From Tremella fuciformis (taxonomy: Eukaryota; Basidiomycota; Tremellomycetes; Tremellales; Tremellaceae), in contig CP136499.1 in NCBI GenBank assembly GCA_032768795.1, positions 186,001 to 250,000 of the forward strand: DNA of 64,000 nucleotides. Reading direction: 5' to 3'. Below, piece by piece: positions 11,327 to 21,837 of this stretch. The translations under genes were made by a program, and so were the position numbers. Under the pieces are notes generated by a model, which was not told where the DNA came from, made no database searches, and saw only the letters and a program-made list of their open reading frames with translations. How positions within the stretch are numbered: position 1 is the first letter of the stretch; every line of letters begins with the position of its first letter.

Positions 11327-11965
11327 TAATCTTTGCTCCGCTCCGTCTCCGCATCATTGGGACATCTGCCCACAACATCGCCGTTCACCCAAGTGTTCAT
11401 TTGAACACAGGTCCCAATCACCCAAACAAACCCTAGCCTTGGACGACATGCCTGCCACGTTCACCTGAACGCAAGCAGCGTTCACCCGACCCCCTTTGGT
11501 CACATGAACGCCTTCCAGAAGAAGTAGTATTTGACTGTTCATCCGAACGATCACCCAAACACTTGTGGCGTTCACCTGAACGCCTATTGTATATATGAAC
11601 CCGCGACTTCCTCATAGATGCCCCAGCGATGGATCAGTTTCGCATCTCCCAGTGACTTCCCCTCCAGTCCCAGTCCCTCATCCCAGTCCGATTCCATTTG
11701 GTCAAGTTCGACCTCGTTGGAGTCGAACCTCCTAGTCCGCGTCCTTGCTTGACGAGCCAGTGACAACTTTGTTGGGTTACAGCCCCAACATTCTTGCTCC
11801 GTTCCTCCTTTGTCACTACCCAAGGGAGCCCAGGCGTGACAGCGTGCCAAGTTGCCCTAGTCGCCCTTTAGGGCGACTCGGCACGTTCCAATTGGGGGGT
11901 TCACTTAATAAGAAAACAAATAACTTTAGATTTTATATGTTTTATCCCGCCCCAGCAAATGACCC
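11327..11965. other. Spacer with GTTCAnnTGAAC motifs and a strong hairpin
   Basis: From 11388 to 11585 the motif GTTCAnnTGAAC or close variants recurs about six times, for example GTTCACCTGAACGC. On the minus strand each unit encodes RSGER-like peptides in one frame (11433-11615), so it may be coding repeat or a palindromic repeat. A TATA-like GTATATATGAAC lies near 11590. At 11843-11885 an almost perfect hairpin is formed by AGTCGCCC-TTTA-GGGCGACT inside an outer CGTGCC/GGCACG pair. No gene could be assigned. Confidence 0.4.
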
Positions 11966-12784
11966 GCCGCAATATTTCCCCGTCACCCTTGTTTGATTTG
12001 GCTTGAATGGACCCGGTCTCCTGGCTGCAGCTAAAGCTGAGGCTGAATCCGAATTTTTGCGCATCTCAAATTCTGCCTGGACTGCTGATTTGACCTCTGC
12101 AGAGCTGAGGGGCTGTTGCATCCACAGGTTCTGCTTTGTGGTCATATATGACTCAGGGAGAGCAAGAGTCATGCAGAATGCCAGGATTTTATCGGAAATA
12201 ATTTTGCCAGAACTGTTCAGCTGGGTGTGGGCGCTCTGTTGTGCAGCCAAAGTCGGCATTGGGTCATCCCCATCGATGATTTTGACCCTGGCAAGCGATC
12301 GGAAAAAAGCGGCCTGTCTGGCACTCGTAGAGGCTGAGCGCTGCCGCTTAATTTTGTCTCAAAGCCTCTTGGGTGAGGGCAATGTCCAGTCTTTGACAGA
12401 GGCAGGCAGGGCGGCTTGGACGGTCTCAGAGAGGCTCTGGAAGATAATCAAAAATGCTTTATCAAATTTCAGCTGGTCTGCAGCTGAAATGGGCGAAATC
12501 GGTTTGGTTCTGATACAGGCAAGTAGGCCCTTGCCCTTGAGAGTGGTGCCGATATGTCAGATGAATGAAAAATGCATGTACAGAGTTCCCTGCTCACAGA
12601 GCAGGAAAAGCGATGATATGGATTTGAAACACTTCAGGGGAAGTTGCAGAAGCAATGTGGCAGTGTGGCAGTGTGGCACAGATCAGTATTGCTCACAATT
12701 CCGACAGATATGCGATTCCCATTGAGGATAATTATTGCTGCCTTTTAAAGTCACAACTTCGATTTTGATTTTGCCCCCCTCCAT
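11966..12784 (-). pseudogene. Copia-B gag fragment
   Basis: The gag of relic X starts at ATG 12784 (MEGGKIKIEVVTLKG, against MEESEIKIKVVTLKG in intact copies). It is split by a solo LTR at 12555-12706 and continues as the typical UBN2-like copia gag (LAQQSAHTQLNSSGKIISDK) to about residue 210, near the start of the zinc knuckle, where it is truncated. Frameshifts and substitutions are present relative to B1, and the fragment cannot make a capsid protein. Confidence 0.8.
12555..12706 (-). repeat. Copia-B solo LTR inside gag of X
   Basis: This 152-bp minus-strand LTR has the family terminals TGTCGG...TGACA and the doubled CAGTGTGG unit. The flanks share GATA (or GATAT if the terminal base is counted with the target), consistent with a 4-5 bp duplication. 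The host gag reads correctly across the empty site. Confidence 0.8.
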
Positions 12785-13033
12785 TCTGATATAGGAGATA
12801 TCTCGAGAGGCTCGATCAGATTTGGTGTTATTAACAGAGGCCGGTCCGGGCTGCATTGTGTGCGAAGAAGGAATTTTGAATATGCGAGTGTCAGCTTCAA
12901 TCACAAAAGTTTGAATGAGATTCTCAAAGAGACTCAGCTGAAAGCAAGAGCAGCTTGAATTGCCAGAGGCTCAAAGGCTGCCCACCAGGATTCACTGGAT
13001 TCTGCGGCCACCGGAACAGTGTACGACCTCCTG

Positions 13034-13753
13034 TGTCACAAATGACACCGAAGCAGCAGCTAGACCAAGCAAGACCGAGCCAAAGGAACGTGAGTCGAGC
13101 ACTCGTCAGCGCTGGCCGAAGCTCGCCTCGACTCGTCAAGACCGACCCACGCAAAATTACCGCATTCTTCGGACAAAAGGATATATCTCTTGCATAGCTA
13201 AGTCCCGTCGTCACCGCAGCTCTTGTCGACAGCAAGGAGCTCTTCGAGGCTCGCCGTGCTCGCCATGCTCGCCGTCAAAGAACAATTGGCCCCCTCGATG
13301 CTTACTCAGCAAGTTTGCCGGATGCGGCAAACTCGACTAAGGGAAACAAGAGAACAATGAGCTCGACGTACATGGGCCAAGACCTCGTCAAGCTTGCAGA
13401 GACAGAGTTACAGAGACAACGGGACGGGCTGTAGGATACATAGGACTCGCAGAGCCCTCGTAGAACTCCAGTACTCTCGCAATTGAGTTGCATGGGACTA
13501 CACCCTCACTTACTCTCTCTCGCTCTGTCCCGCCAACAGCTGCTAAGGTCTAGCACCTGTCGGTTCACCTTGCCTTGCCTCGCCTTGCCTAGCCAACCTC
13601 GGCTACCCTTGTCGACACTCGTTGAGACTCTACGAGTCCTCCGAGCCCTTGCCCTTGTCCTTTCTCTCCTAGTCTTGCCCAGCCTTGCCGAAGTCAAAGT
13701 GTCTCGGTCACCCAGTGACAGGCCTTGGACAGAGACAGAGAGGTATTGTGACA
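13034..13753 (+). repeat. Solo LTR, family E, copy 1 (720 bp)
   Basis: The repeat begins TGTCACAAATGACACC, ends GGTATTGTGACA, and is bounded by a perfect TCCTG duplication (13029-13033 and 13754-13758). It sits in the leader of relic X: skipping it restores sequence collinear with the B1 leader. The second copy is at 57758-58486 in the opposite orientation. A run of CCTTGCCT-type repeats occurs near 13570-13600. Confidence 0.85.
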
Positions 13754-14210
13754 TCCTGGTTGCTGAAATAAGCAGGGAATCGGCCCAAATCCTATTTCCT
13801 GCAGAGCCAAGTCCGGATTTGCTCAAACCCCCTCGATGTAACCTAGTATAAAGACTAGGGCGGTTTGCCTTCACCTACCAAGCCCAGCGGGCCGCGATTT
13901 CACCCAGCAATAGGGCAGAGAAGCAATAGATAGAGAGATCGGAAAATCCGATTGCAGTGATGAGGCAATAACTCATGAGCAAGTGGGCCGGTTTTGCTCT
14001 GCTGAGGCTGGGATATAGCCAGTAGTTGCCGCTATGTTGTGTAGAAACGGCAGGCAGACTGGTGCAGCGATGGGCGAGAAATCGATTTCTTGGTTGAGAA
14101 AACTCAACTCCAGATTTGCAGTCTACCGGAATTGTAAAATCGATATCTCCAGAACAACACCCCGGACTGCGCACTTCTTTACAGGACTGGTAACGTCAAC
14201 CACCCCCTTT

Positions 14211-14466
14211 CGACGGAAATAGGTAGTACGCTCACATGAGCTTGACTCAGCCTCGAGTAGCCTCGTCGAGGCACACACATCCTCGACGAGTTTCATCCTC
14301 GACGAGGCAGGGGAAGCTGCCACAACGATAACTCCGCATATAACGCCGACACCCTCGACGACCTTGTAGAATGCCGCCGCCTGTTGCCCTCCTCATCACT
14401 CATAGCAAGTGCTGAGCGGGCAACAGGTGACCGGAATCCCATTGCCTCAGAGCCAAGATTCCGTCG
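14211..14466 (+). repeat. Copia-A 5' LTR (256 bp)
   Basis: This LTR starts CGACGGAA and ends TTCCGTCG. It contains CTCGACGAG-type palindromic repeats. Apart from two blocks present only in the 3' LTR (about 16 and 46 bp), I saw no differences between the pair. Confidence 0.9.
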
Positions 14467-14479
14467 TGGTAACGTCTCC
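14467..14479 (+). promoter_or_regulatory. Putative copia-A primer binding site
   Basis: TGGTAACGTCTCC directly follows the 5' LTR. The initial TGG pairs with a tRNA CCA tail. The tRNA species is not identified. The same 14-base core (GGTAACGTCTCCTT) recurs in a tRNA-like fragment at about 29937, but in sense orientation. Confidence 0.5.
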
Positions 14480-14563
14480 TTCGACAAGTCGCGGTAGATA
14501 GAACGCGTCAACAAACTCGTCGACCTTGCCTACGCACCGCCAGCCTCGAAGTGGTCCTCCGTC

Positions 14564-17500
14564 ATGCCATCTGTGCAGACGGTGAAAGAGGAGCGCAAGC
14601 TCAACGGGCGCGACAACTACGCCCAGTGGGTGCGCGAGATTCAAGTCGTCCTCGGATCCGCCGGTCTCGTACCCCACATCACCAAGGACGCGTCAGCGAT
14701 TCGGGCACTCGTCGAGGCTCGATATCCAGTGTCAAGTCCGGCGACAGCAGCCGAGACATCAAAGAGAGCAGTTGCTCTATACGAGCATGAGAAGGAGCAG
14801 TCCACCGCCCTCTCCACTCTCTACGGCAGTCTGACAGAGACTGTCCAAAACAAGCTTCCCTCGAACCTGATCGACTTCGAGAATCCTCAACCGAAGGGGC
14901 TCTACGATCATCTGGTCACCACATATGGGGCCGACAACGGATCTCGCCTAGCCGAATTATGGTCATCGATATTTGGCGAGACCATCCCAGAGAATGAGGA
15001 CCCCGAACCTCATCTCACAGCTATCCGGTCGCAACTGGCCGAAATCACCTCCTCCGCCATCACTTCCAAGCTCACCCTTGAGCAATTCGCAAACCAGATT
15101 GGCGCATACGCCGCCATCCGTCGCCTACCGTCCTCATACGGCCTCCTCGCATCGACCTTCTACTCAGGGACCTCGTCGAACAAGATCCACCTCGACGAGG
15201 TTATCGATAGGGTCGCCGATGAACATCGCAGACGTCAACAAAAGGGCGAGAGCGTAAACGAGATGGGGATGCTCAGCAAATCTCTGCAGAAACCGGCAAG
15301 CAAGAGATGCATCCACCATCCGGATCAGGGGAGGCACTCCACAGATGAGTGCTGGAAAGTGATTGGAGTGCCGAAGCACATCCAGGAGCAAAGGTCGGCC
15401 AGGGAAGCAGCCAAGGGAAGGAAGCAGGGAGGACAAGCGAAGAAGGCAAGAGAGCAGATGGAGTCAGGGGATGACTCATCGAGTGAGAACAAGAGAGGCT
15501 CGTCGAGGGAGACAAAGGAGGAAGGCTATTATGCGACGGAGATTGCACTACACGCCAACGACAACCTCCCATCCACCTCCATCATCATCGACAGCGGTGC
15601 CACCAGTCCATTCATCAAGGACAAGCACCTTCTCTCACATCTCACCAAACTCGACAAGGCCGTCAAGATCCAAATTGGAGACGGATCGATTGTCGAAGCT
15701 ACACACTCCGGCCGCCTCACCTTCAACAACGTATGGTACAACAACGCCCTCTACGTTCCATCATTCTCGCACAACCTCCTCTCAACACAGCGCCTCGGTC
15801 CGTACACAGGGACACACTGGCGCTTCTCGAAGGACTCGGCTACATTGGTCGAGAAAGGGAAGGTCATCCTCCGGGGAAAGAAACTTGGCAACCTATGGGT
15901 TGTAGACGACACACCGGTACGCACCACCTCGCGCATTCACCGAGCACTTCAGGCAATAGAAAACACTGAAGCCGAAGACACTCGCCTCCTCACCTGGCAC
16001 AAACGTCTAGGTCACTCGAACATGAGGAAGGTGTGGGAGCTCGGGAAAGAGGGGAAGCTAGGCGCAAAGTGGACAGGGTCATTTCGGAGAGTCGAATGCA
16101 TGGATTGCCTGAAAGGGAAGGCAATGCGCTCGGCATCTCTACCTAACCCTCGTCGAGCCAGCAAGCCCCTCGTCGAGGTATCAGTCGATCTATGGGGACC
16201 AGCGACCGTCCAGTCGAGAGAAGGCTTCCAATACTTCCTCACCTGCTATGACGACCACAGCAAATACGTGCAGGCCATACCACTCAAGAAGAAGTCGGAT
16301 GCAGCCGAAGCACTGCAAGACTATATCAAGTTGGCAGAGAATCAGCTTGATCGAACAGTCAAGACCATCCGCTCAGACCAAGGAGGCGAATTCACGAGCA
16401 AGGAATTCAGCCACTGGTGCAAAAGCAAGGGAATTGAGCACACCCTTACGCCGACCGACGCACACAACCAAAACAGTCGAGTCGAGCGCGTCCATCTCAC
16501 CATCCTCAATGACATCCGGACATGTCTTGCGGACTCGAACTTGCCAACCCAGTTCTGGGTAGATGCACTGCGATATGTAGTCTTCACTCGGAACAGGCTA
16601 CCAGGCTCCCACGCGAAAATCCCGATAACGCTCTTCCGACCAAACCACGACATCGATCTGCAGTACCAGGGGATGCAGCCATTCGGCCATCACTGCATCT
16701 ATCGAGTTGTGAACCCCGCATCGAAGCTCGACGAGCGGGGACAATGCGGTCGACTGCTGGGGTACACAGAAGGGAGCTGGGGCTACAAGGTGCTGACCCA
16801 ATCCAACAGGGTCATCGCAAGCCGAGACGTCACATTCATCACGGGCAGGAAGACAACGCCCAGTTCAGATGAACCACGACAGATCCTGGAGTCGCCTCAA
16901 CCTGGACCTCGACAACCATCGACGAGCCTCGACGAGGATGACGATACATCCATCGAGCTGAACGAGATAGTCGAGGCAGGGGAGGCACCAGAAGAAGAGG
17001 AACAAGGGGAAGAGATGGACGACATACCTCCCCAAGCCGTACCCAGGCAAGGAAGAGGCTGGGTCAATGAGTACATCCGAGAGGATGCACCGAGCCCGGA
17101 ACCGAATCCCGACGACGGACCAGAGGATCCCGATCGTCGACTAAACGAGCTCACAGCGGCCGATGCAGATGAGCCAAGACGGTCGGGGAGACTAGCGGGC
17201 CAAGAACCTAGTCATCACCCTCTGCACGACATCGACATGGACTATAACCGAGTAGCCATAGAGCACGCGTTATCAGCCCAGTCACTCAACAACCCCCAGT
17301 CATACACCGAAGCTCGTCGAGCCGCAGACTGGGAGGATTGGAAATCGGCCATGGACGAGGAGATGGGAAAGATGGAGAAGTACGGAGTGTGGGAGATGGT
17401 TCCCAAGGAGAATCACCGCACTCTTACAGGCAAATGGGTATTCACCCGCAAGATCGACGGGGACACGGGCAAAGCGAGTCAGCACAAGGCCAGATTCGTT

Positions 17501-18856
17501 GTGAGAGGATTTCAACAAGTCTCAGGACGAGACTTCGACGAACTCTTTGCTTCGGTCACCCACAAGTCATCATTCCGCCTGTTCCTCTCCATCGTCAACT
17601 ACCTCGACTGGGAATGCGACCAAATAGATATCATTGGAGCATTCCTCAAGGCCAACATCGACAAGGACATCTTCATCGAGCCACCAGAAGGCAGCGACAT
17701 CGCCGCCGGACACGTTCTGCACCTCCGGAAATCACTATACGGTCTCCGACAATCACCGCACTTGTTCAACAAGCGCCTCGACGAGTTCCTACGGGAGCTA
17801 GGCTTCAAACCGACCCTAGCGGATCCATGCATCTACTCGCTGCGACAAGGACACAAGCGGTGCATGATCTCAGTCCACGTTGACGACATGCTCATAGCCG
17901 GCAACGATCGATCAACAATTGACGAGATCAAACGGAAGATCAACAAGGAACTCGAGTGCAAGGACCAAGGACCGGTCTCTTACTTCCTCGGTATCAACAT
18001 CTACCGAGATAGGTCAAACAAGAAGATGTACCTGTCACAAGAGCACTACATCGAGGCAGTTCTTCAACGCTTCGGTGAACCCGGCAAAGCCTGCAAGACA
18101 ATCTTGCCTGACGCAAAGCTCGTCGAGGCTACGCCAAAGGAGGTCGACGAGGCTCGAGATAAACCATTTCCAGCACTCGCCGGGTCAATCCTCTATATTG
18201 CCACGATCACCCGACCCGACATCGCCTACGCAGCATCACTGCTCTGTCGCTTCATCAGCAAATGGTCACTCGCACATTGGAGGGCCGCAAAGCACCTATT
18301 AAGGTACCTGCGAGGAACATCAGATCTCGCTCTCACCTTTGACGCACATGCAGGAAGAAGAGCACTGCTAGGCTGGGCAGACGCAGACTGGGGTGGATGT
18401 CTCGACACACGTCGATCTACAACCGGCTACGTCTTCAATACATACGGGGGCATTGTGTCATGGAAAAGCAGGCGACAACCGACAGTCGCACTCTCGACGA
18501 CACAGGCCGAACTCCTAGCATCAACAGAAGCGGGCAAAGAGGCAATATGGCTCAGGCAATTATTGAACGACCTCGACCTCGGTATAGATGGGGCAGTGCC
18601 CATCTACAACGACAACAATGGAGCCATTCAACTGGCCAAACATCAACACGGGTTCAAGCTGAACAAAGCATTCGACATGCGAGCCCAGTGGATACGAGAG
18701 CATCAAGCTGGTGGACTGCTTGAGCTCAAATACACACCAACGGACAGCAACCGAGCCGACATCCTGACCAAGAACCTTTCGGCCGAGAAGACGAGACAGC
18801 TTCGGCAGCTACTGGGCTTGGGAAGACAAGGAGAAGCAGAGCAGCAGAGTCAATAG
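14564..18856 (+). CDS. Copia-A Gag-Pol polyprotein, intact, 1,430 aa
   Basis: This single frame encodes all the proteins needed for Ty1/copia retrotransposition in the canonical order. An N-terminal UBN2-type gag (LNGRDNYAQWV) is followed by a Cys/His knuckle around residue 245-262 (CIHHPDQGRHSTDEC). The aspartic protease has IIIDSGAT near residue 340. The GAG-pre-integrase zinc region is LLTWHKRLGHSN...CMDCLKGK (about 480-525). The integrase D,D,E residues are SVDLWG (about 540), RSDQGGE (about 604) and VERVH (about 640). Reverse transcriptase has catalytic SVHVDDML (about 1103). RNase H has DADWGG (about 1275), STTQAE and NDNNGAI. The start is the first ATG after the leader. There is no stop or frameshift. 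Acidic, low-complexity sequence separates integrase from RT (about 785-900). Its GC content is clearly higher than that of the copia-B elements. Confidence 0.95.
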   Translation: MPSVQTVKEERKLNGRDNYAQWVREIQVVLGSAGLVPHITKDASAIRALVEARYPVSSPATAAETSKRAVALYEHEKEQSTALSTLYGSLTETVQNKLPSNLIDFENPQPKGLYDHLVTTYGADNGSRLAELWSSIFGETIPENEDPEPHLTAIRSQLAEITSSAITSKLTLEQFANQIGAYAAIRRLPSSYGLLASTFYSGTSSNKIHLDEVIDRVADEHRRRQQKGESVNEMGMLSKSLQKPASKRCIHHPDQGRHSTDECWKVIGVPKHIQEQRSAREAAKGRKQGGQAKKAREQMESGDDSSSENKRGSSRETKEEGYYATEIALHANDNLPSTSIIIDSGATSPFIKDKHLLSHLTKLDKAVKIQIGDGSIVEATHSGRLTFNNVWYNNALYVPSFSHNLLSTQRLGPYTGTHWRFSKDSATLVEKGKVILRGKKLGNLWVVDDTPVRTTSRIHRALQAIENTEAEDTRLLTWHKRLGHSNMRKVWELGKEGKLGAKWTGSFRRVECMDCLKGKAMRSASLPNPRRASKPLVEVSVDLWGPATVQSREGFQYFLTCYDDHSKYVQAIPLKKKSDAAEALQDYIKLAENQLDRTVKTIRSDQGGEFTSKEFSHWCKSKGIEHTLTPTDAHNQNSRVERVHLTILNDIRTCLADSNLPTQFWVDALRYVVFTRNRLPGSHAKIPITLFRPNHDIDLQYQGMQPFGHHCIYRVVNPASKLDERGQCGRLLGYTEGSWGYKVLTQSNRVIASRDVTFITGRKTTPSSDEPRQILESPQPGPRQPSTSLDEDDDTSIELNEIVEAGEAPEEEEQGEEMDDIPPQAVPRQGRGWVNEYIREDAPSPEPNPDDGPEDPDRRLNELTAADADEPRRSGRLAGQEPSHHPLHDIDMDYNRVAIEHALSAQSLNNPQSYTEARRAADWEDWKSAMDEEMGKMEKYGVWEMVPKENHRTLTGKWVFTRKIDGDTGKASQHKARFVVRGFQQVSGRDFDELFASVTHKSSFRLFLSIVNYLDWECDQIDIIGAFLKANIDKDIFIEPPEGSDIAAGHVLHLRKSLYGLRQSPHLFNKRLDEFLRELGFKPTLADPCIYSLRQGHKRCMISVHVDDMLIAGNDRSTIDEIKRKINKELECKDQGPVSYFLGINIYRDRSNKKMYLSQEHYIEAVLQRFGEPGKACKTILPDAKLVEATPKEVDEARDKPFPALAGSILYIATITRPDIAYAASLLCRFISKWSLAHWRAAKHLLRYLRGTSDLALTFDAHAGRRALLGWADADWGGCLDTRRSTTGYVFNTYGGIVSWKSRRQPTVALSTTQAELLASTEAGKEAIWLRQLLNDLDLGIDGAVPIYNDNNGAIQLAKHQHGFKLNKAFDMRAQWIREHQAGGLLELKYTPTDSNRADILTKNLSAEKTRQLRQLLGLGRQGEAEQQSQ

Positions 18857-18875
18857 ACATGCTCGCGAGGGGAGG

Positions 18876-19193
18876 CGACGGAAATAGGTAGTACGCTCAC
18901 ATGAGCTTGACTCAGCCTCGAGTAGCCTCGTCGAGGCACACACATCCTCGACGAGGTTGTGCCTCGACGAGTTTCATCCTCGACGAGGCAGGGGAAGCTG
19001 CCACAACGATAACTCCGCATATAACGCCGACACCCTCGACGACCTTGTAGAATGCCGCCGCCTGTTGCCCTCCTCATCACTCATAGCAAGTGCTGAGCGG
19101 GCAACAGGTAAGTCCGAATGCATCACTCATAGCAAGTGCTGAGCGGGCAACAGGTGACCGGAATCCCATTGCCTCAGAGCCAAGATTCCGTCG
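18876..19193 (+). repeat. Copia-A 3' LTR with two internal duplications (318 bp)
   Basis: This LTR is collinear with the 5' LTR except for two additions: a 16-bp CTCGACGAG-containing block near 18950, and a 46-bp repeat of the CACTCATAGCAAGTGCTGAG region near 19105-19155. The additions account exactly for the 62-bp length difference. Confidence 0.9.
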
Positions 19194-19288
19194 CCTTTAT
19201 GGACACCCCCCCTTTATGGACGACACGTCAACATCCCGTCATCATTTCGCGTTGTTGACATCTACCTTTTTGCGCTCGTCTCACGATC

Positions 19289-21401
19289 ATGCAGACCGAC
19301 TCGGATGCGGCCCGCCACGCCGCTGTCGATGCTTACAAGGCAGGGCTTGCTGATCCTACCAAGAACTCCCCAAGTTTACGCGATTTAGAGGCTCAAACCG
19401 GCGTCCCAAGATCAACCATCCACAACCGCATGAAATCCGGCGCACAGGATCACAAGACGGCTGCAGCTCACCTTCAAGCCATGACACCGGCTGAAGAGAC
19501 GTCTCTGGTGGACTACATCCGTCGCATGTCGCTCATTGGCCACCCCCCGACTCATGAGGAGATCCACGACGTCGCGAATTACCTCCGCCAGTCGCGACTA
19601 TCCCTCACAGCGATCCCGCCGTCCTCTGCATTGTCGTCTATCGAGCCGCTGGGTAAGAACTGGGTAGCCAATGTCACGATGCTGCGCTCTCCCGTTGGCA
19701 GAGGCCCTCTCGCACAATATCAGAGTCAAGAATAAAGGATAAAGGGGTAGAAACGAGGATGTCGAGGTAGGATCCTCGTCGAGGTTGGATCCTCGTCGAG
19801 GTTACAAGGTCGTCGAGGTAACAAGGTCGTCGAGGATACAGCGTGAGTGCGACTCAGCCACGCTGCGTGCCACGGAGAGAGTGAGATCGTCAATGGTGAT
19901 CCATGAGACTCAATCAGAGAGTGCTGAAGAACTACGACGGGCGCCCGGGGCATCCTATATGACTCTGCGCCTGCTTCCCGTCGCGCGTTCATCCAACGTC
20001 TACTCCCTCGTCGAGGTTCTCCAGCCCGAGGTAGGTCACGTGTCGGCCACGTGAGAGGTGTCGGTTACGTGCGTAGGTCGTCGAGGGCGTGGCCGTCGTG
20101 ACAGCCAAGTTCCGTCGCCGTCATCCCACCATCGTGTCCACATGGACACGCGCTCTCGACACCGCCAGGATCGACGGCAAGGCTCCAGAGAAGCTGGTGG
20201 CCTGGTTCACAGAGCTGCGCGGCCTATACGATCGTCATCATTACGAGCCCCGCACAACATCTACAACATGGACGAGACGGGCTTCGCTATCGGGGCCACG
20301 CACTCCACTCGCGTCCTCACGATCTTCGAGAATGGCCGCCGGCCGTCGTCGAAGGCCACAAAGGCCGACAGCCGCGGCGAGTGGACGACATCCATCGAAT
20401 GCGTGTCGGCGGACGGGACGGCCCTGCCGCCCCTTGTCATCCTGAAGGGGAAGGGTGGATTCAGCCCATTGTGGATGCCTGCCGTCCACAGGGAGCTGTC
20501 TGCAGGCTGGACGTGGACGACGTCGCAGTCGGGCTGGAGCTCCGATGAGCTCGGTCTCAAGTGGCTTCGCGATGTCTTCATCCCATTGAGCACCGCGAGG
20601 CTGCAGCAGGGGATGACGGGGACAAGGAGGCCGTCTCGACAACGCCGACTGCTCATCGTTGATGGTCACGGCAGCCACGTGCAATCCACGTTCATCGGCC
20701 TCTGCATCGAGAACGACGTCGACCTCATGATCTTACCTGCGCACACGTCTCGACGGACCCAGCCGCTCGACGTGAGCGTCTTTCGGGCGTTGAAAGGCGC
20801 TATGACGCGTGAGACAGACCGCATCAGGACCTACGAGAAGGGGACGATCCACAAGGCGATCTACACGTCTCTGCTCATTGCCGCACGCTCGCAGGCCATG
20901 ACGGTAAGCAACATCACGTCTGGATTCAGAGAAACCGGCCTGTGGCCTCTGCGACCGTCAGTCGTCATTGGCAACATTGAGCCACCTGCCACGCCTACCG
21001 AGACGGTCTCGCAAGGCTCCCGCACCCCTATGGGATCCCTCATGACAGAGAACCGCGAGTTCATACGCGATCACGCCGATAACATGCGAACACCCGTCAA
21101 AAATCGCATTACCTACCTCTGCAAGACCCTGGAGGCTGTCATGACGGAAAACGCGTTGCTGGAGCGCCGCCTGGCAGGCTACGAAGAGCTGAACCGAGTC
21201 AAGAGGCCCCGCAAGGGAATGACCGTCACAAACGTGGGACAACATCACTTCAGCACGCCCGCCGTCTTGCAGCAGGCTATCAACATTGAGACCGAAGGGG
21301 CTGCCCGAAAACGCCGCCACACAGCCTCCCAGCCCTCAAGAGTGGTGCAGGATGGTGTAGAGACGTCCCCTACACCCACCCCGATCTCCATGAGGCTGTA
21401 G
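19289..21401 (+). pseudogene. Pogo-type transposase, interrupted by solo LTR H and a frameshift
   Basis: The frame starts at ATG 19289. Residues 1-127 contain a Psq-like HTH (SLRDLEAQTGVPRSTIHNRM) and the start of a CENP-B-type HTH (LGKNWV). Solo LTR H interrupts at 19672. Skipping it restores GKNWVAKFRRRHP in frame at 20109. Near 20245 a +1 shift follows LYDRHHYEP, after which the frame reads HNIYNMDETGF (first Asp). The DDE_1 core continues with LLIVDGHGSH (second Asp) and HTSRRTQPLDVSVF (third Asp). The stop is at 21401. Pogo transposases cut and paste into TA. This copy is inactive because of the LTR and the frameshift, although the catalytic residues persist. Confidence 0.85.
19672..20103 (+). 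repeat. Solo LTR, family H (432 bp)
   Basis: The repeat starts TGTCACGATGCTG, ends GGCCGTCGTGACA, and is flanked by a perfect GCCAA duplication (19667-19671 and 20104-20108) inside the pogo transposase. It is full of direct repeats of GTCGAGGTAACAAG / GGATCCTCGTCGAGG (19770-19840). A truncated, RIP-like mutated copy of its start is at 30451-30570. Confidence 0.88.
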
Positions 21402-21837
21402 ATGGTGCTCTGCATGCATGAAAGCGTTTCTCAGGCTGCATAAGGTCTTTCGGGAGGGTTCATGTCCATGAAGGGGGGGTGTCCATAAAGGGGGTGGTTG
21501 ACGTTAGACGCAATGATCACGAGTATTGTGTAAAATGGAGGGCTTGATCACAAAGGCGGATCGCGAGAAATCGGCAAATCCGTGATTGACTGTTATTCCG
21601 GTAGCGTGTGTGTGTTCTACTGGTTGTAGAGCGCTGTCTGCACTGTGTAGACAGTGCTAGGTGAAGCGGTAAAGGTGGAAGGTAGGTAGCTGGCAACTGT
21701 GTAATTGGCGAAGGCAATTGCTAGTGTATCGCTGAAGCTACCGGAGATCCAACGATACCTTGTGAAAGAGCGCGTCGAGCTTTATTGGGGCACTTGCTGA
21801 CAGGCGAATCAGACATGATTCAGGCTCATACATAACC

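Larger units (their letters stand above)
14211..19193 (+). mobile_element. Complete copia-A LTR retrotransposon
   Basis: LTRs at 14211-14466 and 18876-19193 have complementary ends (CGACGGAA / TTCCGTCG). A perfect CCTTT duplication (14206-14210, 19194-19198) and an intact 1,430-codon gag-pol frame are present. Insertion lies within the left terminal repeat of the pogo element. A purine tract GAGGGGAGG (18867-18875) abuts the 3' LTR. Immediately after the 5' LTR comes TGGTAACGTCTCC, whose complement ends in CCA as expected for a tRNA primer. The element looks capable of movement. Confidence 0.92.
14193..21504 (+). mobile_element. Pogo/Fot1-type DNA transposon hosting copia-A and a solo LTR
   Basis: The right terminal repeat (about 21463-21504) is the complement of ACGTCAACCACCCCCTTTAT followed by GGACACCCCCCC. 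The left one is the same sequence split by the copia-A insertion: 14193-14210 and 19199 onward. TA duplications (14191-14192, 21505-21506) flank it, and joining the flanks recreates the copia-B leader found at 43855-43890. The element carries a pogo-type transposase. Without insertions it is roughly 1.9 kb. Confidence 0.85.

Noticed and set aside
12003..12725. A 240-codon plus ORF as a host gene
   Set aside because: It is the antisense of copia-B gag and of the solo LTR inserted in it.
20058..21401. A separate 447-codon transposase gene starting at 20058
   Set aside because: Its first codons lie in solo LTR H and out of frame; the true N-terminal half begins at 19289.
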